Positions 1-7,916 of a stretch of 32,760 nt of DNA are shown here, piece by piece. The stretch's first letter is position 1. The number at the start of each line of letters is the position of its first letter. Made by a program: the position numbers and the translations under genes. Source of the DNA: a virus; IMG/VR virus record IMGVR_UViG_3300043774_000199, positions 1-32,760 of that record; one strand, 5' to 3'. A model generated the notes under the pieces. The model ran no database searches and had not been told where the DNA came from. It saw nothing but the letters and a program-made list of their open reading frames with translations.

Positions 1-1841
1 TAAACACGACCAAGCTTTCCTTCTTTACGAATCTCGATCTGAGAAGCAATAGGATGAATAGAGCTAGTGCTATTATTGATGTAGCTAATTGATCCTGTAG
101 GTGGTACTGCTTGTAGGTTTTGGTTGTAAATACCGTGCTCCATTACGGAAGCCTTTAGTTCTTCCCAGTCCTTTTTCTTTGGGATACGAATCTTTGCATC
201 CTTAAATATCTGAGCAACCTTCTCTGTAGCTGGCTCCCATTTCTGCTGGGTGTACTTATCAAAGAAAGATCCATCTGCATACTTAGACTTTTTAAATCCA
301 TCAAATGGTGACTTAGTCTCGATAGCAATCTTGTTAGATGCCTTTAAGGCGTAGTACAATACTGTCAAGAAATAGATATTAGTAAAGTCAACTGACTGCT
401 CATCACCATAGTACATTTCTTCCTTGCCAAAGTAGCCGTGGAGGTTCATCTGACCAAGACCAATTGCACGAGACTTCTTGTTGCCCTCAGCTACTGACAT
501 TACGGAATCAATGTATGACTGCTCAGATACAGATGTAAGTGAACGAATGGCAACTTCAATAGTTTTTTCAAAGTCTGGAGACTCCATAGCCTTGGCAATG
601 TTTAGTGAGCCTAGGTTACAGGAAATATCCTTACCAATTTTTTTATAAGACATATCGTTGTTGTATGTAGTAGGTGTATTTACCTGAAGGATCTCAGAGC
701 AAAGGTTAGACATGTTGATGCGGCCTTCAATTGGGTTCTCCTTGTTTACAGTGTCTTCATAAACAATGTAGGGGTAGCCTGATTCAAACTGTAGCTCTGC
801 AATCTTCTCGAATAGTTCACGAGCTTTGATCTTGCTCTTGCGAATGCGTGGGTCATCTACCATCTCGTGGTACAGTTCTGTAACAGAGATGTCACTCATT
901 GGCTTTCCATATACTCTCTCTACATCGTATGGGGAGAATAGGTACATGTCTTCATTAGTCTTAGCTAGTTCAATAGTAATGTCTGGAATAACTACCCCCA
1001 AACTTAGAGTCTTGATTCGAGTCTTCTCGTCAGCGTTTTCCTTTTTAGTATCCAGGAACTTCATAATGTCTGGGTGGTGAGCGTTTAGGTAAACCGCACC
1101 TGCACCCTGACGAGCACCTAGCTGGTTGGCGTAGGAGAATGCATCCTCAAGCATCTTCATTACTGGAATAACTCCAGAAGACTGGTTCTCAATCTTTTTA
1201 ATTGGAGCACCATGCTCACGAACGTTTGTAAGGTTAAGACCTACACCACCGCCACGCTTTGATAGCTGTAGGGACGAAGTGACTGCACGTGCAATTGATT
1301 CCATGTTATCTTCAACACGTAGCAAGAAACAAGAAACAAACTCTCCACGCTGCTTCTTGCCTGCATTAAGAAAAGTTGGTGTTGCTGGCTGAAAACGACC
1401 AGAGATAATTTCATCTACTGTGTCTTTAGCAATTTGCTCATTACCACGTGCAAGCATTAGTGCGTTCATTACTACACGATCTTCAAAACGTTCTAAGTAG
1501 CGTTCTCCATCAAAAGTTTTTAGTGCGTATGAGGTGTAGAACTTATAGGCACCAACAAATGTTGGGAATCTAAACTTATAGGAGTAAGTCTGTTTAAATA
1601 AGTCTTTAACGAACTCATCAGAATACTGGTCAAGAACACTCTGATCATAGTACTCATTCTCCACTAGATAGTGAAGCTTTTCCTCAATTGAGTGAAAGAA
1701 TACGGTATTTAGGTTTACATGGTCTAAGAAGTAGGCTTTGGCTGCCTCTTTGTCCTTGTCAAACTGAATCTTGTTGTCTGCATCATACAGATTAAGCATG
1801 GCATTAAGCTCATGATAGCTATAGCTATTGTTCGTTGTCAT
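1..1841 (-). CDS. nrdE: Class Ib ribonucleotide reductase large subunit NrdE (partial, C-terminus off the left edge)
   Basis: Reduces ribonucleoside diphosphates to deoxyribonucleotides for phage DNA synthesis, working with NrdF and NrdI. About 613 codons are visible from an ATG at 1841, preceded by GAGGAT. The reading frame stays open to base 1. The redox and radical cysteines are in the expected places: FVSCFLL with Cys near residue 168, NLCSEI near 379 with the catalytic Asn-x-Cys-x-Glu pattern, and SCNLGS near 407. These spacings match class Ib NrdE proteins such as that of Bacillus. The N-terminus shows no ATP-cone, also typical of class Ib. The start lies 17 bases inside the end of nrdI, so the two are probably translationally coupled. 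NrdF and any NrdH glutaredoxin are not in this window and would be expected further left. The family call is very secure; only the missing C-terminus is unknown. Confidence 0.97.
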   Translation of the reverse strand, partial: MTTNNSYSYHELNAMLNLYDADNKIQFDKDKEAAKAYFLDHVNLNTVFFHSIEEKLHYLVENEYYDQSVLDQYSDEFVKDLFKQTYSYKFRFPTFVGAYKFYTSYALKTFDGERYLERFEDRVVMNALMLARGNEQIAKDTVDEIISGRFQPATPTFLNAGKKQRGEFVSCFLLRVEDNMESIARAVTSSLQLSKRGGGVGLNLTNVREHGAPIKKIENQSSGVIPVMKMLEDAFSYANQLGARQGAGAVYLNAHHPDIMKFLDTKKENADEKTRIKTLSLGVVIPDITIELAKTNEDMYLFSPYDVERVYGKPMSDISVTELYHEMVDDPRIRKSKIKARELFEKIAELQFESGYPYIVYEDTVNKENPIEGRINMSNLCSEILQVNTPTTYNNDMSYKKIGKDISCNLGSLNIAKAMESPDFEKTIEVAIRSLTSVSEQSYIDSVMSVAEGNKKSRAIGLGQMNLHGYFGKEEMYYGDEQSVDFTNIYFLTVLYYALKASNKIAIETKSPFDGFKKSKYADGSFFDKYTQQKWEPATEKVAQIFKDAKIRIPKKKDWEELKASVMEHGIYNQNLQAVPPTGSISYINNSTSSIHPIASQIEIRKEGKLGRV

Positions 1842-2247
1842 ATAATATCCTCATTCTTTCTTTAACCTTTTCTAGGTCTTCTGGTGTGCCAAATATTTCT
1901 ATTCTGGCAATTACTGGTACCCCAGTTTTTCTTGAGATCAAGTCTGCAGCTTTGCAAAAATGTTCTCCAAAATTTGTGTTTCCAAATCCTACGATTCCAC
2001 GTAGCTTGTTCCTATTTTCAGGAACGTTTAAAAATCCTCTGACTTGCCTGGGAATGGCTGATCGCTCAGAACCTCCACCATAAGTTGGTACAAATAGTAC
2101 ATAGTCATTACGAACCACAAGGTGACTACCCCCAGGCCCAGGATCGATAGGAATCCTAGTAGCATTATTAGTTCCATTAGTTAATTTCTCCACGAATCTT
2201 TTTGTATTCCCTGAATAATTTGAGAAATATACTATATCGATAGACAT
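1825..2247 (-). CDS. nrdI: NrdI flavodoxin-like activator of class Ib ribonucleotide reductase
   Basis: A small flavoprotein that supplies the oxidant used to assemble the dimanganese-tyrosyl radical cofactor of NrdF. It has 140 residues, normal for NrdI. The N-terminal phosphate-binding loop of flavodoxins is visible ([17 protein letters not shown], residues about 6-22). The characteristic [12 protein letters not shown] segment, near residues 108-119, is followed by a conserved C-terminal helix. The ATG at 2247 has the ribosome-binding sequence AGAGAGG eight bases upstream. The gene overlaps nrdE by 17 bases, forming a class Ib nrdI-nrdE unit. It is separated from the exported-protein gene upstream by an 83-base gap holding a hairpin. 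Confidence 0.95.
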   Translation of the reverse strand: MSIDIVYFSNYSGNTKRFVEKLTNGTNNATRIPIDPGPGGSHLVVRNDYVLFVPTYGGGSERSAIPRQVRGFLNVPENRNKLRGIVGFGNTNFGEHFCKAADLISRKTGVPVIARIEIFGTPEDLEKVKERMRILYDNEQ

Positions 2248-2283
2248 TTATTATACCTCTCTTTTTATTTAGGGGATAGACAA

Positions 2284-2308
2284 GGGGAGAGACCAGAAGC
2301 CTCTCCCC
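2284..2308 (-). terminator. Hairpin between the exported-protein gene and nrdI (possible terminator or RNA-stability element)
   Basis: The arms GGGGAGAG (2284-2291) and CTCTCCCC (2301-2308) form a perfect 8-bp stem with a 9-base loop. It sits 22 bases after the stop codon of the exported-protein gene. In the minus direction the stem is followed by TTGTCTATCCCC, not a clean U-tract, so it is a weak candidate for intrinsic termination. A second near-copy of the left arm (GGGGATAGAC at 2272-2281 against GGGGAGAGAC at 2284-2293) offers an alternative pairing for the CTCTCCCC arm. It may attenuate transcription into nrdI or protect an mRNA end. Confidence 0.45.
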
Positions 2309-2330
2309 AAGATCTATTTTACCACATGTA

Positions 2331-3227
2331 TTACTTTACTAGCTTAACCTTCTTGTTTGGGTTAGCTTTGTTCCAACGCTTTGCAAGCTTGTTGAATCTA
2401 TCCTTAGTTACAGTTGCAGCTGTTAGAGCTGCAAGCTGTGCCTGTAGTGCAACAACTTGTCCAGCAAGATCTGCAACAGAGATGTTTGAAACAACTTCAG
2501 TTGCTGGTTTTGCAAGACCTGTTACAGCAGTTGCAGTAATTGTGTTAGCAATTACAGTTGTTCCTGCGGTTGCAGGTGCAGTTAGAGTTGCCTCGTAACG
2601 CTTGTCAGTTGCATCATAAGAAAACGCACCAATTGATCCACGAATTACTGTGGACGAAATGCTTGCGTTAGTTACAGCATTACCAAAAACGTCAGTTACA
2701 AGTGCAGTAATCTCTACAGCAGCACTTAGGTTTGCAACTGTTGGAGCAGATACTGCTAGGTTGTATGCAGGACCTGCGGTACCCTTAACGTAGTAAGTTG
2801 TTGTGTTGTTGTTTGCAGTTACAGCAACAGTACCAGTTTCAGTAGTGGTTGTGTAAACATAAACATCAGCAGTTGTACCTGTACCAGTTGGGATTGTTGC
2901 TGTAGACACTCCAGAGTCGACCTTTACGATGGTAGAACCAGAAGTAACAGCTGTGACAATCTTAGCATTGGTAGCAGTTACAGTTACATTGCTTCCAGCA
3001 GTTACACCAGACAATGCAATACGCAATGCATTAGCAGAGCTTACGTCATTGTTTGAAGGAACTGGGAGAGCAATTGCACTTGCAGAGGAAGTTCCTGCAG
3101 AGGCTGGAGACGCTCCAGCAACCGTTAGTGTAGCGGATGATGCATTAGCAGGGCCAGCAACAAGCATGGTTCCTACTAGAGCTACTGCAGAAGCAATAGC
3201 AATTAGTGGCTTCTTTAATGAAGTCAT
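2331..3227 (-). CDS. Exported Ig-like surface protein with signal peptide and basic coiled-coil tail
   Basis: A 298-residue protein with a clear Sec signal peptide. It has a basic start (MTSLKKP), a hydrophobic core (residues 8-25) and an ANA signal-peptidase site at 27-29. The mature part is rich in Thr, Ala, Ser and Val, with no cysteine. It reads as two beta-sandwich domains: about 31-155, and an invasin/Big-like domain about 155-240 containing VTDVFGNAVTNA. A short helical, heptad-like stretch (about 250-270) and a strongly basic C-terminus ending KKVKLVK follow. There is no LPXTG motif or membrane anchor. The ATG at 3227 has AAGGAG ten bases upstream, 19 bases after the terL stop. Export is unusual for a protein in a packaging and nucleotide-metabolism region. 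It may coat the host surface, modify adsorption or be a host-derived S-layer-like protein. The function is inference; secretion is well supported. Confidence 0.8.
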   Translation of the reverse strand: MTSLKKPLIAIASAVALVGTMLVAGPANASSATLTVAGASPASAGTSSASAIALPVPSNNDVSSANALRIALSGVTAGSNVTVTATNAKIVTAVTSGSTIVKVDSGVSTATIPTGTGTTADVYVYTTTTETGTVAVTANNNTTTYYVKGTAGPAYNLAVSAPTVANLSAAVEITALVTDVFGNAVTNASISSTVIRGSIGAFSYDATDKRYEATLTAPATAGTTVIANTITATAVTGLAKPATEVVSNISVADLAGQVVALQAQLAALTAATVTKDRFNKLAKRWNKANPNKKVKLVK

Positions 3228-3246
3228 ATTTTTGTATCTCCTTGTT

Positions 3247-5019
3247 TTATATTAGATTAAATCTATCCAGGTAGTCCTTGACATTCTCAGGGATAGGTTT
3301 ATATTCTATCACGTTGTCCTGGGGCTTGTCAAGCTGTTTTGGACGATCTTTATATGTATGAATCTCAATCTCTTGATTGAGGTTTTTTGGAGTATGTGAA
3401 ATAGCTCCAAAGACTGCACCACACACGGCATCCGCCAAGTCCTTAGAAGACTTTCTTGGGTGGTCAACTCTATTATTCTTAACAATCTTAAGTTCTGTTA
3501 GTTCTTCAAACAACAAGTCAATTGCTGGCATAGCCAAACGCTCTTCGTAAATCAACATGGCCATATCTTCGTAATGCTTTTTTGCAACTGAAACTGTATC
3601 TGTTTTAATACCTATTTGCTTTAACTCGTTCTGAATATCAAATGATTGCCAACGGTCAAAGGAAACCATTCCAATATTAAATCCTACCCTACGAAGATTT
3701 TGAATCCACTGTTTTACTTCTGACAGGTCAACAGGACCTTCTGTTTTTGGTTCCCACCAAGCAACTGCATCAACAATTACTATTGGAGCAACTTGCTCAT
3801 AATCTTTCATTACCTGAATGTTTACAAATTTTTCTACGTGTGCGATTGCAACTGCACATTTGTCGTGTCGTTGAGCAAGGTCAGCATGAACATAGTAAAC
3901 TTTGTCTGGGTTAGGCTTAAACGTTTCGTCAAACCTTCTAAAATGATCAAGTGGATTTCTAAGTGTCATTGCATTTTGAACTTTATCACGCTGTTTAAAA
4001 AATGCATCAGATGCAAAAGTTGGAATGCATGCAAATCGTTGCATAGCATCTCCTAAATCAGTAAAGAATGCATTCCTAAAATCATCAATTTTTCGAGTTG
4101 GATTAACTACCCAAGTGGGTCTTTTAATAGCAAACACTCCAGGATACTTATATGAAACAATAGTGTCTTCATCCCACTCAATCTTTAAAGAATTACCGTC
4201 AGTATTTTCTGGAAGATCTGGATTCATAATAAAGGTATGTGTTTTTGTTATAACTTCTTTTTCAGCAACTACTGCATCATACCTTTGAGAAATAAAGTCT
4301 CCAGGAAAACGTGGGAAGGACAGCAAGGCAACCTTGCCCAAGTCTGGAAAACGAGAATCAACTGATGCACGGAAGGCTTTATAAATATTGTCTGCAGTTT
4401 TGCCCTGGTCATTTCCTGTACCAATCTCTGTAGCAAAACCAGAAATTTCATCTAGCACGGCAAGGATAAGGTTTAGACCCTCATGAGATTCTCGCTCTGA
4501 GTGACCAGAGTAAACCGTAATAGACTTATCAAACTCAATAGACTCTGCCTTTGGATTATACTTTCCTGCAAACCAGGGAGATCTTTCAATCTTGCTTTTA
4601 AAACCTTTAAAGAAAACGTTCTTGGCCTGCTGGGCGTTAATAGCAACGTTAATAATGTCAATAGCATCTCCTGCTGGCTTGCCAAAGTACCTAGCAGGAT
4701 CTTTTAGGCAGAGTAATTTATACACAATGTATGCACAGGCAACTGTTGAAACAAAGTCCTTACCACTACCCTTGCCAAGCTGCAGAATGACTTCATTCTT
4801 TGTATACTTCTTATAGTACCTTCTGCCCTCCTCTGATCCCAAAATATCAACAAGATCTTCAAGCCTATAAATTTGACTCATTGCCTCGACAATGTCATAT
4901 TGAATTTCAGATAGAGGTGGCTGACCAAGGTAGTCTGAAGACTCAACAAACGTCTTAGCGTCTACTGGAGTTTCCTCAAAGTTGTCGTTCTTAAGTGCTT
5001 CTAAAAAATCATCAAACAT
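3247..5019 (-). CDS. terL: Terminase large subunit (ATPase plus RNase-H-like nuclease)
   Basis: The motor that pumps phage DNA into the prohead and cuts the concatemer. It has 590 residues with both expected domains. The N-terminal ATPase has a Walker A loop GKGSGKD (residues 82-88) and a Walker B LAVLDE (186-191, D190/E191). The C-terminal nuclease has the acidic triad of the RNase H fold: D380 in YVHADLA, D455 in MVSFDRW, and D527 or D530 in KDLADAV. The ATG overlaps the stop of the small-subunit gene by one base (TAATG), consistent with coupled synthesis. The downstream neighbour is an exported protein rather than a portal gene, so the usual terL-portal-capsid order is broken here. The packaging type (cos or headful) cannot be told from this sequence alone. 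Confidence 0.95.
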   Translation of the reverse strand: MFDDFLEALKNDNFEETPVDAKTFVESSDYLGQPPLSEIQYDIVEAMSQIYRLEDLVDILGSEEGRRYYKKYTKNEVILQLGKGSGKDFVSTVACAYIVYKLLCLKDPARYFGKPAGDAIDIINVAINAQQAKNVFFKGFKSKIERSPWFAGKYNPKAESIEFDKSITVYSGHSERESHEGLNLILAVLDEISGFATEIGTGNDQGKTADNIYKAFRASVDSRFPDLGKVALLSFPRFPGDFISQRYDAVVAEKEVITKTHTFIMNPDLPENTDGNSLKIEWDEDTIVSYKYPGVFAIKRPTWVVNPTRKIDDFRNAFFTDLGDAMQRFACIPTFASDAFFKQRDKVQNAMTLRNPLDHFRRFDETFKPNPDKVYYVHADLAQRHDKCAVAIAHVEKFVNIQVMKDYEQVAPIVIVDAVAWWEPKTEGPVDLSEVKQWIQNLRRVGFNIGMVSFDRWQSFDIQNELKQIGIKTDTVSVAKKHYEDMAMLIYEERLAMPAIDLLFEELTELKIVKNNRVDHPRKSSKDLADAVCGAVFGAISHTPKNLNQEIEIHTYKDRPKQLDKPQDNVIEYKPIPENVKDYLDRFNLI

Positions 5020-5549
5020 TATTCATGCACAATCGTAATTACTTGTTTTTCTTTTGCTACCTCAGAAAGTCTACGCATAATTTCATCACGAATCTCTGGG
5101 TGCTCTGAAGCTACGTCTCTCAAAATATTAACAAGGACTCCTTGCTTTCTTTCAATCTCTAGCATTTCTTCTGCTAACTCTTTGTTTTCTAAGAGCCCAG
5201 CCTTTTGTAGCATGTCAATACGTCTACCCTCAATGTCTAGCACCAACTTAATTGCTGCAGTCTTAGCGGATAGATTTGCTGTCGTAGTGGCGTCCTCGAT
5301 AACTTCATAAGCCTTTTGAATAAGTTTATTGTAGTGCGTATCTGCACCAACTAATGCCTCTTTCGCACGAGCACGAATTGCAGAATTGTCTGCAGCCATT
5401 GACCGCCACTCATTAATATAAGCCACGACCTTTTGCCTAGGCATAGCTAGCTCTTTAGAAATCTGAGTCTCGTTAACTCCCTGCAGATATTTCTCTACAA
5501 CCTTGTTAACTTCATCAAGATGCTCTACCGTTAAATCTTCAAACGACAC
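5019..5549 (-). CDS. Probable terminase small subunit (HTH DNA-binding), GTG start
   Basis: It is likely to recognise phage DNA and hand it to the large subunit encoded immediately downstream. The preferred start is GTG at 5549, because AGAGGG lies six bases before it and the overlap with the preceding gene is then only 11 bases. The longer frame back to 5639 would bury about 100 bases in its neighbour. This gives 176 residues. Residues about 25-50 read as a helix-turn-helix (NETQISKELAMPRQKVVAYINEW). The rest is almost entirely helical and charged, with central helices about 80-150, as expected for an oligomeric TerS. Assignment rests on the HTH, the helical make-up and the position directly before terL with a TAATG junction. 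Sequence recognition of the family itself is weak. Confidence 0.72.
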   Translation of the reverse strand: MSFEDLTVEHLDEVNKVVEKYLQGVNETQISKELAMPRQKVVAYINEWRSMAADNSAIRARAKEALVGADTHYNKLIQKAYEVIEDATTTANLSAKTAAIKLVLDIEGRRIDMLQKAGLLENKELAEEMLEIERKQGVLVNILRDVASEHPEIRDEIMRRLSEVAKEKQVITIVHE

Positions 5550-5823
5550 GCTTAGCCCTCTTTCGTCTTGTTGGAACACGCTTAACACGTTCCTGCTTAA
5601 AGGATCTAAATGCTGAACAAACGCCACGACTAATCTCAAAGCAATCTATCCAGTTTGCCCCAGTATTTTTATTTGTAGTTACACCAATAAACTTAAAGCT
5701 AGAGCCATACTCACCTTTAATCTTAATTATATCACCTGCGTGAATAGCGAATCCGTCAATCTCTACATATGGCTCAGTGGAAAAGTGAGTTGGCTTGGCA
5801 GGCACAGCATTACGCTTTGGCAT
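5539..5823 (-). CDS. Small basic beta-barrel-like phage protein, unknown function
   Basis: A 94-residue protein of no recognised function. The ATG at 5823 is preferred over an upstream TTG at 5838 because AAGGAAAG lies just before it. The centre (residues about 15-70) alternates short hydrophobic strands, for example YVEIDGFAIHAGDIIKIKG and FKFIGVTTN. This suggests a small SH3-like or KOW-like barrel. The C-terminal 25 residues are highly basic (KRVPTRRKRAKRVV) and could bind nucleic acid. It overlaps its neighbours by 14 and 11 bases, so it belongs to the same transcription unit as the terminase genes. An accessory packaging or DNA-binding role is possible but is inference only. Confidence 0.7.
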   Translation of the reverse strand: MPKRNAVPAKPTHFSTEPYVEIDGFAIHAGDIIKIKGEYGSSFKFIGVTTNKNTGANWIDCFEISRGVCSAFRSFKQERVKRVPTRRKRAKRVV

Positions 5824-6082
5824 TTCTTTCCTTTGCAATCTTTAAAAGTATTAAATAGCCCAAAAGGTCGTCAATTTCATTGTCCCCTGGCCAGTCGTGA
5901 CCGTTCTGTATGCGTGACAGCTTATCATCAATACGAACAAGAAGTTGCTCTACATTGTCTGCTTTTGAAAATATTCTTGATGGATGCAAAGCTGAATCTC
6001 CATACGATCTGTTCTTAGAAATTAGCAATTCTTTTACTTGATCTGAAACTCTTGCAATATCTTTTTCTGTTTGTGAACTCAT
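5810..6082 (-). CDS. Nucleotide-modification-associated domain (DUF1599-like) protein
   Basis: A 90-residue all-helical protein. It has the pattern KNRSYGDSALHPSRIF (about residues 23-38), RIDDKLSRI (about 50-58) and DDLLGYLILLKIA near the end. This is the recognisable layout of DUF1599-type proteins, also called nucleotide modification associated domain 1. They occur often in phages next to nucleotide-metabolism genes and resemble MazG-type helical bundles. The acidic residues in the last two segments could bind a metal, but no activity can be read from the sequence. The ATG overlaps the stop of the small HTH gene before it (ATGA), and its own stop overlaps the next gene. The start is secure; the family call is moderate. 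Confidence 0.6.
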   Translation of the reverse strand: MSSQTEKDIARVSDQVKELLISKNRSYGDSALHPSRIFSKADNVEQLLVRIDDKLSRIQNGHDWPGDNEIDDLLGYLILLKIAKERNAKA

Positions 6083-6234
6083 CTTCTAGACTTTCTTAAT
6101 CCGAATTTAGCCAAATATACGTAAATTGTTTCTACGCTAGTGTTACACTCTTTTGCAATCTGCTCTGGAGTCTTTTTATCAAAGTGATATCTTTTTTTAA
6201 GCCAGGCTTCGCTTGTATATAATTTAATAGCCAT
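6079..6234 (-). CDS. 51-residue helix-turn-helix protein
   Basis: A very small gene that fills the space between the RuvC-like and DUF1599-like genes exactly. Its ATG shares one base with the upstream stop (TAATG), and its TGA overlaps the next ATG (ATGA). The protein begins MAIKLYTSEAWLKKRYHFD. It continues with KTPEQIAKECNTSVETIYVYL (residues about 21-41), a textbook helix-turn-helix of the homeodomain-like or sigma-region-4 type, and ends in a basic tail (RKSRR). It probably binds DNA. Candidate roles are a regulator of this transcription unit or an accessory to terminase or recombination. The perfect fit between neighbours and the clear motif make it a real gene despite its size. Confidence 0.8.
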   Translation of the reverse strand: MAIKLYTSEAWLKKRYHFDKKTPEQIAKECNTSVETIYVYLAKFGLRKSRR

Positions 6235-6812
6235 TACTTTGTTAGCCTTTCCCAGTTGTTAATAGCCCAGTGACCAATGCCACAAGCATCTGCCACATCA
6301 TTATCTTCTATCTGTTTATCATAGTAAGTATTTACAAACTTAATTGTTTTTTGTTTCCTAAGTTCTCTTTCGTATGACTTGTACCAAGCTTTAGACTTAT
6401 CTGGAAATTCAGCTACGATATCTTGTTTTTCTTTAGTGGTAAGTCTTTTGTTTCCTATATAGCTTTGCCAAGTAATTGGATTCACAGCCCCTGCAATCTT
6501 TATGTTATTGATTCCTGCTGCACCAAGAATGGCACCTTGAACAAGTGCTAGGTCTGCTGCTGTTTTTGGACTATTCATAAAGACTGTGTGCTCAATTACA
6601 ATTGCATCTACGATATCATACATCTTAAAAAAAGAATTTAATTTTTTGCAAGCATCTGAAACTTTTTCGTAATTAGTTTTACCAACAAAATTAATCTTGC
6701 CTGTAGAAATAAGAGAACTGTTATTAAAAATTGCAAATGCCATACTGTTTGTGCTAGCATCAATTGCAAAAACTGTTGCTGGTTTATTAATTTCCTTCAG
6801 ATTCAGCTTCAT
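6234..6812 (-). CDS. RuvC-like Holliday junction resolvase
   Basis: Likely to cut four-way junctions and branched replication intermediates so that DNA can be packaged. It has 192 residues with an RNase-H-fold pattern: D18 in FAIDAST, E74 in IVIEHTVF, and the acidic group DNDVADA (D170, D172, D175) near the C-terminus. These match the catalytic carboxylates of RuvC-type resolvases. The middle holds the expected helical segment (TAADLALVQGAILGAAG). The ATG has AGAGG seven bases upstream, inside the end of the zinc-ribbon gene, which it overlaps by 26 bases. It sits with a Cas4-like nuclease and a RecA homologue, which supports a recombination role. The related crossover-junction nuclease families of phages are hard to tell apart by eye. 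Confidence 0.85.
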   Translation of the reverse strand: MKLNLKEINKPATVFAIDASTNSMAFAIFNNSSLISTGKINFVGKTNYEKVSDACKKLNSFFKMYDIVDAIVIEHTVFMNSPKTAADLALVQGAILGAAGINNIKIAGAVNPITWQSYIGNKRLTTKEKQDIVAEFPDKSKAWYKSYERELRKQKTIKFVNTYYDKQIEDNDVADACGIGHWAINNWERLTK

Positions 6813-7086
6813 TTATTAACCTCTTAATTTCTTTAAACTTTAAATTAACTTCTTTGATGTTTATACTACACCTGGCACACAGTGTGTCATCATTATAAAT
6901 AGACAACGACGAACCACATCCACCAGAACAAAGTCTAACCTTTTTTTCACGATTTTTAATTTTTAAAAACTTGTGACGCTCTGCTATTTTTTCTTTTGTT
7001 GCTTCTTCTCTACAACTTATTGAACAATAAATTTGATAAGAAACAGCTGGACTAAACTGCTTGTTACACCAATCACACGACTTCAC
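6787..7086 (-). CDS. Double zinc-ribbon protein, GTG start
   Basis: A 99-residue protein with two four-cysteine clusters. The first is CDWC followed by CSISC (residues 4-25). The second is CSGGC followed by CARC (about 53-73). They are joined by a basic helical linker, and a helical, charged tail follows. This suggests two structural zinc sites and nucleic-acid or protein binding. The start is GTG at 7086, 14 bases inside the end of the nuclease gene, and GGAGG lies six bases upstream, so it is well supported. No catalytic residues such as an HNH are visible. Small zinc-ribbon proteins of this kind are common beside recombination genes in actinobacterial phages, but their function is not known to me. 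Confidence 0.75.
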   Translation of the reverse strand: MKSCDWCNKQFSPAVSYQIYCSISCREEATKEKIAERHKFLKIKNREKKVRLCSGGCGSSLSIYNDDTLCARCSINIKEVNLKFKEIKRLINEAESEGN

Positions 7087-7861
7087 TCAATGCCTCCAGG
7101 GATTTGATCTTAATAGACCCCGTCCCTGCATCAGCACATACTTTGAATAGTGGACAAGTTTTACAAATCTTAGAATTAGATCTGTAGTTTTTTGTTGGAA
7201 GAGTTTTGTCTTCCCATGCTTTACGCACGTCACGCATCCATTGGAATGCACCGTCTACCCATTGACGATAATAATCATTTACCTCTACTGGAATAACCAG
7301 TAGCTCATGATTATTTTTGTTTTCATAAATTAGCACTGCTCTTTTTTTGCCAAGAATCTTCATGTAGATTAGCAACTGAATCAAATGTCCAGTCTTAGCC
7401 TTGCCAACCTTTTTACGATATTCGAATCCCTCGTTCATCATCGTTTTAATTTCTCCAAGCAGGTCTTCTCCTGCCCATTCAAGAATTACGTCTCCATATC
7501 CAAAGATTGGGGGGTCGTTGTTAACAATCTTGAATTCAGCGTCTTTAAGAATTTCTGCATCTGCCATAGCCTGTTGGATTCGCTCATGCGACTTTGTTCC
7601 AGCAGTCATGTTGGCACCGCCATAGGCGTCTGCGTTATCCTCAAACACTGCACCATCAAAAGCTAGGTACCAGTACCTTGGACATTCTCCATGACTATAT
7701 GCAATAGTTGATGGAGCAAAGGTCTTCTTTTGCTGAAACTTTGGACCTCTTTTAGCGATGTATCCGTGTTGGATCTTTTCAATTAGCTCTTGATTGTTTA
7801 AGAAAGATGGTGCATTTTCTATTTTCTTTACCATAACCTGTTGCAATAAATTTTTAGTCAT
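7073..7861 (-). CDS. Cas4/RecB-like PD-(D/E)XK exonuclease with four-cysteine iron-sulfur site
   Basis: A 262-residue nuclease probably used to resect DNA ends for recombination. The active-site residues of the RecB/Cas4 nuclease fold are visible in order: H92 in GTKSHERI, D124 in GYGDVIL, E137 and K139 in GEIKT, and Q162 in HLIQLLIYM. Four cysteines, C60 near the N-terminus and C233, C236 and C242 in CKTCPLFKVC, match the iron-sulfur ligands of Cas4 and AddB-type nucleases. There are no CRISPR repeats or other cas genes here, so it is a phage recombination nuclease rather than part of an adaptation module. The ATG at 7861 lies about 19 bases after a likely transcription start from the promoter upstream. 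Confidence 0.88.
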   Translation of the reverse strand: MTKNLLQQVMVKKIENAPSFLNNQELIEKIQHGYIAKRGPKFQQKKTFAPSTIAYSHGECPRYWYLAFDGAVFEDNADAYGGANMTAGTKSHERIQQAMADAEILKDAEFKIVNNDPPIFGYGDVILEWAGEDLLGEIKTMMNEGFEYRKKVGKAKTGHLIQLLIYMKILGKKRAVLIYENKNNHELLVIPVEVNDYYRQWVDGAFQWMRDVRKAWEDKTLPTKNYRSNSKICKTCPLFKVCADAGTGSIKIKSLEALSEVV

Positions 7862-7886
7862 TGTATTCTCTTTTCTATATCGTTCT

Positions 7887-7916
7887 ATTATACCATCAAC
7901 GAATGATATATTTCAA
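7887..7916 (-). promoter_or_regulatory. Sigma-70-type promoter ahead of the Cas4-like nuclease
   Basis: Read on the minus strand, TTGAAA (7916-7911) and a perfect TATAAT (7892-7887) are separated by 18 bases. The predicted start near 7880 leaves a leader of about 19 bases before the ATG at 7861, with a weak AAGAGA ribosome-binding site. The -35 box lies inside the end of the 101-residue upstream gene. It would drive the nuclease, zinc-ribbon, resolvase, HTH and probably terminase genes as a separate unit from the RecA-polymerase genes. Confidence 0.72.

Noticed and set aside
2252-2257. TATAAT just before the nrdI start codon as a promoter
   Set aside because: It is only two bases from the ATG and overlaps the ribosome-binding site, and no -35 box lies at 16-18 bases. 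A transcript from it would start inside the gene.
2929-3255. Plus-strand open frame opposite the exported-protein gene
   Set aside because: Its Ala/Val/Thr composition mirrors the low-complexity gene on the minus strand. There is no start signal, and it would cross the promoter side of a clear gene.
5550-5639. Longer start for the small terminase gene
   Set aside because: It would overlap the previous gene by about 100 bases, while the GTG at 5549 has AGAGGG at ideal distance.
7073-7861. Cas4-like gene as part of a CRISPR adaptation module
   Set aside because: There are no cas1, cas2 or repeat arrays nearby. The gene is embedded among phage recombination genes.
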